Origin: Anagrus nilaparvatae
Lineage: Eukaryota > Arthropoda > Insecta > Hymenoptera > Mymaridae
Length of the DNA stretch: 64,000 bases
Assembly (NCBI GenBank): GCA_022575985.1
Contig: JAKSXM010000272.1
Span: 20,518,501 to 20,582,500, forward strand
Direction of reading: 5' to 3'
In this document: one piece after another, positions 1 to 10,251 of the stretch
Layout of the letters: every line of letters starts with the position of its first letter
Position numbering within the stretch: the stretch's first letter is position 1
Translations under genes and position numbers: made by a program
Notes under the pieces: model-generated
Databases searched by the model: none
What the model was told of the DNA's origin: nothing
Seen by the model: only the letters and a program-made list of their open reading frames with translations

Positions 1-25
1 ACCAGAGTGAGTTGTTAAAGAATGC

Positions 26-430
26 AAAAAATTTAATTTTTTCAATAGTGAATTACTTATTATTGAGTATCAATGATTTAATTTTTAAACTAGAGAAATT
101 TGAAAAATAATTAAATTGTTCATAATATAAATAACAAATTAAATTTATTAAAAAATGTACATGGTATACTATTTTATTTTTTGTAATTTATTCATGATAT
201 TTTTTTTTCCATGAAATTAATGTATAATATTTATCAATAAAAATTACCTAATAATAATTAAATCAAAAATAAATTTTTAATACTAAAATATAAAATTTTT
301 TTTATTTATTATTAATTTTTTTTTTGTTTTTAAAAAAATAATAAAGACACTATTTTATAAAAACAACTTATAAGAAAACACAAAAGGGAGAAAAAAAACA
401 TTGAATTTAAACTACTGGGCAACTGGAAGA
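26..430 (-). pseudogene. Relic 3' end of an RR-1 cuticular protein gene
   Basis: This stretch matches, with small indels, the 3' flank and last codons of the intact RR-1 gene at 9085-9360 and, in part, that at 2110-2265. Only the last seven or so codons remain (407-430, minus strand). One C is missing from the CCCC run that encodes the end of the HLPVAP motif, and the codon before the stop is changed. Homology stops abruptly at about 430. A second, gene-less copy of the flank follows at 431-560, because the block starting at about 111 is repeated at about 431. I infer the 3' stub of a lost tandem paralogue. Retained 3' UTR can be excluded, since the coding part is broken. Confidence 0.72.
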
Positions 431-929
431 TTAATTAAATTGTTCATAATATAATGAACAAATTTAACTCTTTTAAAACTTTTAAATATTTTTTATTTCA
501 GAATTAACATTTTTTTTCTATGAAATTAATATATAATGATTATGAATGAGGATTAGTAATAATACGCTGCCAAGTAATTGGCACTATGGTTCCTCATTAG
601 CAATAACAAAATGTTCATAATGGTCTATTTTACCTAACAAAGTATAATGTCATAAGAAATACTAAGAATGATCTTTGAATGATCTTATCCTTGATACTAT
701 TAGCATAGAATAATATTACTTCTATTAGTTTAACATATCATGGAAAAAATTAGGTTTTTTACATAAAAAAAAGAAGATTTTTCTACACTAGTACATAATC
801 TTCTTTTATGATAATTATGTCTGGTAGACAGTTTTTGGTGTAGCTGGTGTAGTTATATCTTGAAGACATAATTACACCAGCTACAGGAATAAAGAAAAAA
901 TTTTTGCTATGTTTAAAAATGATACCTAG
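431..929. repeat. Duplicated gene flank and small hairpins, no gene
   Basis: 431-560 repeats the RR-1 3' flank that starts at about 111. Two small inverted repeats follow: about 768-808 (arms around AAGAAGATT / AATCTTCTT) and 840-884, whose 45 nt fold into a hairpin beginning GTAGCTGGTGTA and ending TACACCAGCTAC with a two- to four-base loop. No coding potential is seen. Confidence 0.5.
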
Positions 930-1930
930 TAAAAACAATAATTCTAGATATTAGTAATTTCATAGAAATAAATTAAGTACTATGTCCTTAAAAAAAAAAA
1001 CTATGGGATTTTTTTAATTATTTTTTGTAAAAAATTAAAAAAAAAAAAAAATTCCAAAAATTACGTATCAGACGGAGAAATCCTTTACAAACGATAATTC
1101 TAGATGTTCATACTTTCATAGGAAGAAATTAAGTACTGCGTCCTAAAATAAAAAAAAATTTGGCGTTTTTTGTATTTATTGGTGACAAAAATTTTAAGAA
1201 AAAAATTTTGAAAAAATTACGTATCAGATCCAAAAAATTACTATAAACGATATTTCTAAAACTAGTACTTCCACAGAAATAAATTAAGTACTGCGTCCAT
1301 AAAGAAAAAGAAAATGGGTATTTTTTAATGTATTTTTTGGTGAAAAAAATATTCAAAAAAAAAATTATATGATTCGAGATATCAACTAAAAACCATACTT
1401 TTAGATATCAGTACTTTCATGGAAAAAAAAGGAGGCACTACTTCCAAAAAAAAAAAAATTATGGTATTTTTTTAATTAATTTTTGTAAAAAATTTTGAAA
1501 AAAGAAATTTCGAAAAAGTATGTATCAGATGGAGAAATCCTTTATAAACGATAATTCTAGATACTCGTACTTTCATAGGAAAAAATTAAGTATTACGTCC
1601 TAAAATAAAAAAAATTTTGAAAAAATTAAGTATCAGATCCAAAAAATTACTATAAACGATATTTCTAAAACTAGTACTTCCACAGAAATAAATTAAGTAC
1701 TGCATCCATAAAGAAAAAAAAAATTGGTTTTTTTGTATTTTATGGTGAAAAAAATTTTGAGAAAAAAATTTTCAAAAAATTAGTTATCTGATTCGAGATA
1801 TCGAGTAAAAATCGTACTTTCAAATATAAGTACTTTCGTGGAAATAAATGAGGTATTACATCCAAATTAAAAAAAAAAAAAAGTAGTTTGAGATTTTTTT
1901 GTGAAAAAATTTTTGAAAAAAAAATTAGGT
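930..1930. repeat. Higher-order satellite, about seven units of ~155 bp
   Basis: Seven diverged units begin near 936, 1091, 1247, 1391, 1548, 1648 and 1810. Each holds an ATTCTAGAT- or TTTCTAAAA-like start, then a ...TTCCACAG/TTTCATAG... block and an AAGTACTGCGTCC-like motif. Units 2-3-4 resemble units 5-6-7 more closely than their neighbours, giving a trimeric higher-order period of about 457 bp. Unit 5 has lost about 55 bp. Scattered single units occur elsewhere (26560-26680 plus; degenerate inverted ones at 6700-7060). Confidence 0.7.
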
Positions 1931-1967
1931 GTTAATTCCATAATGGTTGTGAAATTTCACCGGTTAC

Positions 1968-1992
1968 ATACACACACACACACACACACATA
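1968..1992. repeat. (AC)n microsatellite
   Basis: A run of about eleven AC dinucleotides, broken by two TAC triplets at its edges. Confidence 0.9.
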
Positions 1993-2240
1993 CAGACTTT
2001 TTTTAAAAATCGGTTTTTTAGCTTCCTGAGGTCCCAAAACTTGCTTATATGCCAAAAATCAAAATTTGACCCTTCACAATGGTTTCTCTATGAGGAACCA
2101 ATAATTAAAATAAAAATAATTTTTTTTTGTACTAAAATATAAAATTTTTTTTATTCATTAATTTTTTTTTTACAAAAATAATAAAAACACTATTTATAAA
2201 AACAACTTAAAAAAACACAAAAAGGAAAAAAACATTGAAT

Positions 2241-3360
2241 TTAAGCTAATGGGGCAACTGGAAGATGGGCACCTTGTGGTTGGTAACCGTTTTCATCAGC
2301 AACGTATTGAACTTTGTGAGTATGTCCATCTTCATCAACATAGGTGTATGCACCACTAACATGGAGTGTACCATCTGATTTTTCGTTAGGTACTGTTTGG
2401 AAATTGAATGTATCGTTGAATGATGGTGCTTCTCTGATTACTTGGAATTCAGCTTGTTCTACGGTTTGTTCGTATTGTGGTGCAGCGAAGGCAACGACCA
2501 AGAGGGTAGCGAATGAGACGAACTGTAAAATAAATTATTGTAGTTTCTTTATTTTAATTTTTTTTTATAGATAAAAATATGCAATGTCATAGTTATAATG
2601 CTTATAATTAATTAATGTAATAAAAAATCAACAATTTATTCACATATTTTTATTTTTAAATCGACTTTGGTCTCTTAAACAAAATTTGGAGAAAAAATCT
2701 TTTAATTCGTTTTTACTTATAATTTTATAAATTAACAATAATTTTACAAAAAAAAAAAAATGATTTTAAAACAGTTTTTTTGTTTGTTAATTATAAATAA
2801 AAACACAAAAATTACTTTTAAATAATACTACATTCTTAAACGGGTTTTAGAAAAGTTTATCTTGGTCATTTAGTACAATACACATTTCTAACACGAATTT
2901 CAGAATGTTTTTTCTCTATTAAGGGCAATAATGACGGCCTCTCAAAACTGAAATATAGTCATTATTTTCCTCAAATATAGAGAATTAAATATTACATATT
3001 CTGAATTCATTTTTGAAACAGTTTTTTTTTATTTTTTAAGTAAAATTAAAAAATTAATTCTTTACTGGCCGAATGAAGAACGAAAACTGATGCTTTTAAT
3101 ATTGAATTCTAGCTATTTTAAAACGATTTTCTGAAAAATATTTCATCTGGGGGGCGACTATAGGGGGAAGGTATAATTTTTCATACTTTAAGACAGCTTT
3201 GGGCATTTGATCAAACTAGGGATTGCTCGAATTTGAGCGTCCGGTTTTAGTCCATTTGATTTTTTGGGTCACTGAATTTAAACACTTTTTTTGTTTGTTA
3301 ATAATAAATAAAAACACAAAAGTTATACTTAAATAAATAAATATTACATACCGTTTTCAT
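2241..3360 (-). CDS. RR-1 cuticular protein, short form (two exons)
   Basis: This encodes a secreted chitin-binding structural protein of soft cuticle. Exon 1 is 3360-3352 (codes M-K-T) with donor GTATGT. Exon 2 is 2522-2241, entered from a TTTTACAG acceptor. The 829 bp intron is phase 0. The product is 96 aa: a hydrophobic signal peptide (about residues 1-16, cut near FA/APQ) and then a short RR domain. The classic R&R consensus is fully present (G60, G69, Y76, A78, E80, G82, Y83, P91, P94). The aromatic N-terminal half of the extended domain is shortened: against the paralogue at 9337-10140 the protein lacks about 29 residues. An AATAAA signal (TTTATT at 2150-2155 on plus) lies about 90 bp past the stop. 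The intron holds a second, decayed copy of promoter plus exon 1. Gene structure matches the two other minus-strand paralogues. Binding strength of the shortened domain is unknown. Confidence 0.9.
2771..3245 (-). repeat. Duplicated promoter plus exon 1, copy inside intron 1
   Basis: 2771-2832 plus 2985-3245 matches 3283-3610, the true first exon and promoter of the 2241-3360 gene. Shared blocks are the TTTGTTTGTTAATAATAAATA-like intron start, an ATG exon remnant (3010, reading M-N-S-E), the AACTGATG initiator (TCAGT on minus at 3090-3086), a TTTTAAAAT TATA-like box, and a 30+ bp block around GATCAAACTAGGGATTGCTCG. About 155 bp of unrelated DNA interrupts this copy. The normal donor GTATGT is mutated; a weaker phase-0 donor (TAT/GTAATA) exists, so an alternative first exon is possible but unproven. 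Confidence 0.75.
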
Positions 3361-3436
3361 TTTTGAAAAAGTTGTCTTTTGATTTTTTAAATTAAACTAA
3401 AAAATTAATTCTTTACTGTTGAAATAAAGAACGAGA

Positions 3437-3474
3437 ACTGATGCTTTTAATTCTAATTTCTAGCCATTTTAAAA
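3437..3474 (-). promoter_or_regulatory. Core promoter of the 2241-3360 RR-1 gene
   Basis: On the minus strand an ATCAGT initiator (TCAGT 3441-3437) lies 77 bp before the ATG. A degenerate TATA box (TTTTAAAAT, about 3474-3466) sits about 30 bp upstream of it. The same arrangement, with better TATA boxes, occurs in the three other RR-1 genes. Confidence 0.6.
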
Positions 3475-3643
3475 CGATTTTCTGATAATGATTTAACCCA
3501 CTTATTTATTATTTAATTAATTATAGGGGGGAGATATAGTTTTTTCTACTTTCAAACGACTTTGAGCATTTGATCAAACTAGGGATTGCTCGAACCAAAT
3601 CGGGCGCTCTCGGAGGCCTTTGTAATGATACTATAATTATATA

Positions 3644-3694
3644 TACACTGAAAAAAAAATCCGCTTGCGGCAAGCGGAATTTTTTTTCAGTGTA
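3644..3694. mobile_element. 51 bp palindromic mini-MITE
   Basis: A near-perfect hairpin: TACACTGAAAAAAA...ATCCGCTTGC, three-base centre, then its reverse complement ending TTTTTTTCAGTGTA. TA at both edges suggests TA target duplication. Its termini resemble those of the element at 40012-40226. Confidence 0.65.
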
Positions 3695-3747
3695 CTTTAT
3701 TAAAAAGCTTTTTTTCAACTTAATTATTGAATTTTTAAATTTATACA

Positions 3748-6502
3748 TCCTATATATATATAAATCTTTAATTATGTGTGTCCGAACGCGATAAACTAGA
3801 AAACGATAAAAGCTACAGACATAGGGTTTACGGCAAAAGACGGCAAAAATTACGGGTCAAAACATAGGCTAGGTTTTATTTCGATTGATAACGACGAAAA
3901 ATTTTTATGTTGAAAAAACTGAATTTCCAAGAAAAAAATTTTTATCAAATTTTCAAAAAAAATCAAAAAAACTGAAAACCGAAGACAAATTTTTTTATCA
4001 AAAAGAATTTTATTCGATTCGGGTATATTTTTTACGTAGCCACCTAAAATTTCAAGTTAATCGGCATGATCTGTCAAAAGTTACAATCATTTTTCGAAAA
4101 TTATAAAAGTTTAGGACTAATCCTATCCTATCCTATCCTATCCTATCCTATCCTATCCTATCCTATCCTATATATATATAAATCTTTAATTATGTGTGTC
4201 CGAACGCGATAAACTAGAAAACGATAAAAGCTACAGACATAGGGTTTACGGCAAAAGACGGCAAAAATTACGGGTCAAAACATAGGCTAGGTTTTATTTC
4301 GATTGATAACGACGAAAAATTTTTATGTTGAAAAAACTGAATTTCCAAGAAAAAAATTTTTATCAAATTTTCAAAAAAAATCAAAAAAACTGAAAACCGA
4401 AGACAAATTTTTTTATCAAAAAGAATTTTATTCGATTCGGGTATATTTTTTACGTAGCCACCTAAGATTTCAAGTTAATCGGCATGATCTGTCAAAAGTT
4501 ACAATCATTTTTCGAAAATTATAAAAGTTTAGGACTAATCCTATCCTATCCTATCCTATCCTATCCTATCCTATCCTATCCTTCCTATATATATATAAAT
4601 CTTTAATTATGTGTGTCCGAACGCGATAAACTAGAAAACGATAAAAGCTACAGACATAGGGTTTACGGCAAAAGACGGCAAAAATTACGGGTCAAAACAT
4701 AGGCTAGGTTTTATTTCGATTGATAACGACGAAAAATTTTTATGTTGAAAAAACTGAATTTCCAAGAAAAAAATTTTTATCAAATTTTCAAAAAAAATCA
4801 AAAAAACTGAAAACCGAGGACAAATTTTTTTATCAAAAAGAATTTTATTCGATTCGGGTATATTTTTTACGTAGCCACCTAAAATTTCAAGTTAATCGGC
4901 ATGATCTGTCAAAAGTTACAATCATTTTTCGAAAATTATAAAAGTTTAGGACTAATCCTATCCTATATATATATAAATCTTTAATTATGTGTGTCCGAAC
5001 GCGATAAACTAGAAAACGATAAAAGCTACAGACATAGGGTTTACGGCAAAAGACGGCAAAAATTACGGGTCAAAACATAGGCTAGGTTTTATTTCGATTG
5101 ATAACGACGAAAAATTTTTATGTTGAAAAAACTGAATTTCCAAGAAAAAAATTTTTATCAAATTTTCAAAAAAAATCAAAAAAACTGAAAACCGAGGACA
5201 AATTTTTTTATCAAAAAGAATTTTATTCGATTCGGGTATATTTTTTACGTAGCCACCTAAAATTTCAAGTTAATCGGCATGATCTGTCAAAAGTTACAAT
5301 CATTTTTCGAAAATTATAAAAGTTTAGGACTAATCCTATCCTATATATATATAAATCTTTAATTATGTGTGTCCGAACGCGATAAACTAGAAAACGATAA
5401 AAGCTACAGACATAGGGTTTACGGCAAAAGACGGCAAAAATTACGGGTCAAAACATAGGCTAGGTTTTATTTCGATTGATAACGACGAAAAATTTTTATG
5501 TTGAAAAAACTGAATTTCCAAGAAAAAAATTTTTATCAAATTTTCAAAAAAAATCAAAAAAACTGAAAACCGAAGACAAATTTTTTTATCAAAAAGAATT
5601 TTATTCGATTCGGGTATATTTTTTACGTAGCCACCTAAAATTTCAAGTTAATCGGCATGATCTGTCAAAAGTTACAATCATTTTTCGAAAATTATAAAAG
5701 TTTAGGACTAATCCTATCCTATCCTATCCTATCCTATCCTATCCTATCCTATCCTATATATATATAAATCTTTAATTATGTGTGTCCGAACGCGATAAAC
5801 TAGAAAACGATAAAAGCTACAGACATAGGGTTTACGGCAAAAGACGGCAAAAATTACGGGTCAAAACATAGGCTAGGTTTTATTTCGATTGATAACGACG
5901 AAAAATTTTTATGTTGAAAAAACTGAATTTCCAAGAAAAAAATTTTTATCAAATTTTCAAAAAAAATCAAAAAAACTGAAAACCGAAGACAAATTTTTTT
6001 ATCAAAAAGAATTTTATTCGATTCGGGTATATTTTTTACGTAGCCACCTAAAATTTCAAGTTAATCGGCATGATCTGTCAAAAGTTACAATCATTTTTCG
6101 AAAATTATAAAAGTTTAGGACTAATATTATATATATATTTGTAATTCTTACCGGTTACTAATTTAGTAGCTCAATAGAGTAACTAAAAGAAACTTGTACA
6201 GGTATTATCAGGGAGAATCCTAGAATTGGTAGTTGAGGGAAGCAACTGCCACTTGCCGATCCTAGGGACGGGTAATCAAGCTTTGTATCGCTGATCACTA
6301 ATTATCCGCCTGAGTTCCAACGTCCGTAATTTTTGTGATTCAGTAAATTTTAGATAATAATTCGGGTAAAAAAAGGTTGTTATATCAAATAATAAGTAAC
6401 CTAAAACAACATATCTTTGGAAAAATCAAGTTGCAGGGGTCCAGGGGGGCGCAGCCCCCTTGGCGGTTGCCGAGGTGAGCGAAGCGAGCCGTAGGCAGCT
6501 AG
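3748..6502 (+). mobile_element. Non-autonomous Helitron with six tandem 5' units
   Basis: The element starts with TC after a host A (A|TCCTATATATATAT) and ends in a strong GC hairpin (6441-6463, ten-pair stem, GCA loop) followed by a GAGCGAAGCGAGC stretch and CTAG before T. TC-start, 3' hairpin, CTRR-end and A/T insertion are the hallmarks of Helitrons. The body is six head-to-tail units of exactly 373 bp starting at 3748, 4166, 4583, 4961, 5339 and 5752. They are separated by (TCCTA)n tracts with n = 9, 9 (minus one base), 1, 1 and 8. The unique 3' part is 6125-6502. No Rep/helicase is encoded. Each unit has a 73-codon open frame beginning TTG; I regard it as a by-product of unit homogenisation. 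Confidence 0.75.
4121..5751. repeat. (TCCTA)n pentanucleotide tracts between Helitron units
   Basis: Tracts at 4121-4165 (9 copies), 4539-4582 (9 copies less one base), 4956-4960 (1), 5334-5338 (1) and 5712-5751 (8). Unit spacing differences (418, 417, 378, 378, 413) are explained entirely by these tracts. Confidence 0.9.
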
Positions 6503-7070
6503 TATAATATATATAATAAAAAATGGATTTATCATAGTATGTAAGAAAATATGGGGCATATAATTAAATTTTTTGATAAACTTTATCTATATCAGAGAAT
6601 TGCTTATTTTATCCTAAATTTTATTTTAACTGTTTTTATAATTTTAAGTTTTTTTAAATAGATGTAGATTAAGAAAAATTAACGTACTTTTTTTTCTAAT
6701 TTAATAATTCATTTTTTGATTTTATGTCTCAATTTTTTTCGTTTTAAAATATGAAAAACAGTCTTAATTGTTTTCTTTTTTGACGAAGTACCTCATTCTT
6801 TTCTACGACAGTATTAATTTTAGCAACATCGTTTTTACTCAATTTCTTGGATCTGATATTTTATTTTTCGATAATAAAAAAATTTTTTTAAAAACATTAT
6901 TTTTTTTCTTTTTGAACGTAGTACCTTGGTAGTACCTAATTTTTTTCTAGTTTTAAAAAATTCATTATATCTTAATTCCTCGATTTTTTTTTTATTTTTC
7001 CATCACAGAATAGAAAATGTTTATTCTTTTTTTTGTTGACGTAATGCTGTACACGTACTTCGGACGCTCA
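6503..7070. other. AT-rich spacer, no gene
   Basis: Nothing coding. 6770-7030 holds degenerate, inverted relatives of the 930-1930 satellite (motifs such as ACGTAGTACCT). Confidence 0.5.
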
Positions 7071-7210
7071 AAGTACAAAAATAGCAAAAACACTTTTTTT
7101 CAAGGGTAGTTTTTTATGGGTTAAATTTTAATTCTTTATGAAAAAGAAGTCGAAATTCTTTTTTAGCGACCCAAAAAACCTCTAGTCAAAATACGGATTT
7201 GGTAGATATA

Positions 7211-8317
7211 CTCCAGTCAAAATACGCGTTTGCTTACTCGTATACGGTTGCAAATACGAGATTTGCTCTAGTATAGGTTTTTTGGGTCGCTGAACACGAA
7301 ACTTGGGGACATTTGGTAAAGAAAATTGCGCTTCACCCTTAAATTTGTAAAAACTACCCCCAAAAGGGGGTATTTTTGTTGTCATCATCTCCTGAGTCAA
7401 TAGAGTTATCCAAGAATTGGTTTCCACGGGTTTTTTGGGTCACTAATTAAAAATCTTGATCATTTTTTAAAGTAACATTAATATTTAATCCCTAAATTAA
7501 CTAAAGCTACCCCCAAAAAGAGGCGTTATCGCTGTTTTTGCACTTTTTGCGTCCAGATTTGGTCCATAAGGGGTTTTTGGGTCGCTGAAAAAAAAAAATT
7601 TTTTAATGAATAATTAATATATACCCCCTGAGTTACCGAAAACTACCCCCAGAAAGGGTGTTTTAGCTATTTCTGCACTTCTGCGTCAAGATTAGGTCCA
7701 CAAAGGTTTTTTGGGTCACTGAAAATGAAATTTATGGATTTTTTAATGAAAAATGAATAACACACCCTTATGTTAGCTAAAAATACCCCCAAAAGGGAAG
7801 CCCTTTTGATCTAGCCTGTACCCTTTGGACCTAGTCTGAACGCAGAAAGTTTGAAAGTAGCAAAAACGCCCCTATCGAGGGTAGTTTTAGCTAAAATAAG
7901 GGTGAAATATTAATTTTTCATTAAAAAATCCATAAAATTCGTTTTCAGTGACCCAAAAAACCCTCGGGGACCAAATCTGGCCGCAAAAAGTGCGAAAATA
8001 ACGAAAACACCTATTTCAGGGGGTAGTTTTAACTAATTTAGGGGTTAAATATTAATTTTACCTTAAAAAATCATCAGATTCTTAATTAGCGACCCAAAAA
8101 ACCCTTGGAAACCAATTCTTGGATAACTCTATTGATTCAGAAGGTTATGACATCAAAAATACTCCCTTTTGGGGGTAGTTTTTGCAACTTTAAGGGTAAA
8201 GCGAAATTTTTTACCAAATGACCCTGATTTTCGTGTTCAGTGACCAAAAAACCTATACTAGAGCAAATCTCGTATTCGCAACCGTAAGTACAACCCCGCC
8301 CCGTATTTTGACTGGAG
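7211..8317. mobile_element. 1.1 kb foldback element with modular arms (copy 1)
   Basis: The two arms (about 7211-7790 and 7800-8317) are inverted copies of each other over nearly their whole length. The ends are CTCCAGTCAAAATAC and its reverse complement, flanked by TA (7209-7210 and 8318-8319), which suggests a TA target duplication. Each arm is built of imperfect ~140 bp modules containing a palindromic ACCCCCAAAAGGGGG-like block, a 'GCGTCCAGATTTGGTCC' block and 'TTTTTTGGGTCGCTGAA'. A partial extra module in right-arm orientation lies just outside at 7070-7205. There are no ORFs of note, so it would depend on a transposase in trans. Assignment to Tc1/mariner-like MITEs rests only on the TA and is tentative. 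Confidence 0.7.
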
Positions 8318-9084
8318 TAGATAATGAAGAATTTTTGTGATTTTTTAAAGATAAAATTAATATTTCACTTAAATTACTCCAATAGAAATAATACATGTAT
8401 TAGGTGTTATAACATGTGTTACACTGTATAACAGTGTAAAATTGTGTTAAACAGTGTTTACATAATTATGTTTTTGAGTTGTTATGAGGTGTTAAATAGG
8501 GTTTTTTTTACACATTCATAGTCTTCTGCTATCAAATATTTCAACATAGGAGCCATGGAAATTGGTATTATTAAAAATATTTTAAAAATTTGTAATTGCT
8601 TAAAGATGCCTTGGGATAATAAAGAAGAATGTAAGGTCCATTTAGTTGTTTCTAAATTATATGTAACAATGCTTTTCGTAGTAGCTTTTTAAATTCTTTT
8701 ATTCCAAATTTCTATTCATATACATTATCAAAAAAGGATAACGCCAGTTTTCCCAGCTTTGGTCAAAAAAAATTTTTTAAATGTACCCCAAATTTAGGTG
8801 ACGATATAACAAATTCTAAGGGTTCTAAGCTTAAAAGGACTTTGAAAATTGTATAAATAGCAGCAATTGAAAATTTTATAAATAGCAGCTTCGATTACGT
8901 GGAAGGTAACATTTTAAGTCCAAAATATCGATTTTTTAATTTAAAAAAATTCACATGGCTTGTATGTATCGATTAGGTGCTGGGTTATAAATGATTTTAG
9001 ATTTTATTAATAGTTATAAAGTCAAATATACCTAATTAAAAAAACTCTGTGGACCAGTGGTTTTGCGTTTTTTTGTGGATTATT
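8318..9084. other. Spacer, no gene
   Basis: No coding potential. One perfect small palindrome: TTACACTGT-ATA-ACAGTGTAA at 8419-8439, set among several diverged GTGTTA/ACAGTGTT repeats (8395-8480). Confidence 0.5.
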
Positions 9085-9336
9085 TAGAATTTTTTTTTTC
9101 AACAGCGAATTACTTATTTTCGAGTATCGATAATTTAATACTTTTTTTTTTGTATGAAATTAATTCTTTCTGTTTATCAATGCGGATTAATAATAATAAT
9201 TAAAACAAAAATAATTTTTTTTTGTACTAAAATATAAAATTTTTTTTATTCATTAATTTTTTTTTTTACAAAAATAATAAAAACACTATTTATAAAAACA
9301 ACTTAAAAAAACACAAAAAGGAAAAAAACATTGAAT

Positions 9337-10140
9337 TTAAGCTACTGGGGCAACTGGAAGATGGGCACCTTGTGGTTGGAAACCGTTTTCATCAGCAACG
9401 TATTGAACTGTGTAAGTTTGTCCATCAGCACCAACGAAGCTGAATGATCCAGTAACACGGAGGATACCAGCTGGTTCTTCGTTGGCTGCTCTTTGGAGTG
9501 CTTGGTATTGTGCAGTTTCTTGACGGCTTGAACCATCAGATAATTCGTAGTTGTATGCGTAATCACCAAGCCCAATGTTGTTGTGTAAAGTTTCCCTGGT
9601 TACTTGGATATCAGCTGGATTACCAGTGTATGCTTGTCCTGGACGAGCTTGTTGGAATTGTGGTGCAGCGAAGGCAACGGCTAAGAGGGTAGCGAATGCG
9701 ATGAACTGTAAAATAGAGAAATTAAATTATTGTAGTTAGCCATGTTTTATTTTAATTTTTTCTATAAATAAAAATATGCAATTTCTTAGTTATAATGTTT
9801 ATAATTAATTATTGTAATAAAAAATAAACAATTTATTCGAATAGTAAATAAATATATTTGCATAAAAAATTTTTTTAAATTACACTAATTGAATACTACT
9901 TTCAGTTAACAAGTGCTAAAAATTTAAACAAAATTCACATTTTAACTAAAAAATATTTTTTTTTTAAATACAACTTTGATCCATAAAACAAAATTTAAAA
10001 GAAAAAAATTTTAATTTGTCCACATATAATTTTATAAATTCACAATAATTTTGCAAAAAAAATTTTTTTTAACACACTTTTTTTTGTTTGTTAATAATAA
10101 ATAAACACAAAAATTAAAATTAAATACATACCGATTTCAT
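9337..10140 (-). CDS. RR-1 cuticular protein (two exons)
   Basis: This encodes a secreted chitin-binding protein of flexible cuticle. Exon 1, 10140-10132, codes M-K-S and ends at donor GTATGT. Exon 2, 9705-9337, follows a TTTTACAG acceptor; the 426 bp intron is phase 0. The product is 125 aa with a signal peptide (about 1-16) and a linker with RPGQAYTGNPADIQV. The extended RR-1 domain begins near IGLGDYAYNYELSDG (47 onward), and the R&R consensus is complete (G89, G98, Y105, A107, E109, G111, F112, P120, P123). The exon 2 frame contains no internal ATG, so the start must come from exon 1. The 3' flank carries AATAAA (plus 9245-9250). The nearest relative is the gene at 21208-22691, from which it differs mainly near residues 41-44 (ETLH against EAPS) and in its APVA tail. 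Expression stage cannot be read from the sequence. Confidence 0.93.
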
Positions 10141-10214
10141 TTTTGAAAAAGTTTTTTTTGATTTTTAAAATTAATTAAAAAATTTAATGTTTATTGTTCG
10201 AATGAAGAACGAGA

Positions 10215-10251
10215 ACTGATGCTCTTAATTTTGATTTCTGGCTATTTTATA
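10215..10251 (-). promoter_or_regulatory. TATA box and initiator of the 9337-10140 RR-1 gene
   Basis: On the minus strand TATAAAA (10251-10245) lies 34 bp before the A of an ATCAGT initiator (TCAGT 10219-10215), itself about 77 bp before the exon 1 ATG. Spacing and motif are the standard arthropod TATA-Inr core promoter. Confidence 0.8.

Noticed and set aside
2344..2574. Plus-strand open frame over the RR-1 exon
   Set aside because: Antisense shadow of the cuticle protein exon.
4121..4165. (TCCTA)n as telomeric repeat
   Set aside because: Insect telomere repeat is TTAGG (CCTAA); this is CCTAT, short, and lies between transposon units.
3885..6110. Six identical 73-codon open frames, one per Helitron unit
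   Set aside because: They start with TTG, have no recognisable domain, and their conservation follows from the near identity of the DNA units; the few variants seen do not show codon-level constraint.
3748..6124. Spaced repeats as a CRISPR-like array
   Set aside because: Units are 373 bp with microsatellite spacers in an insect genome with introns; no feature of a CRISPR locus.
9342..9575. Minus-strand frame over the RR-1 exon
   Set aside because: It is the wrong frame; the adjacent frame gives a complete RR-1 domain with exact consensus spacing.
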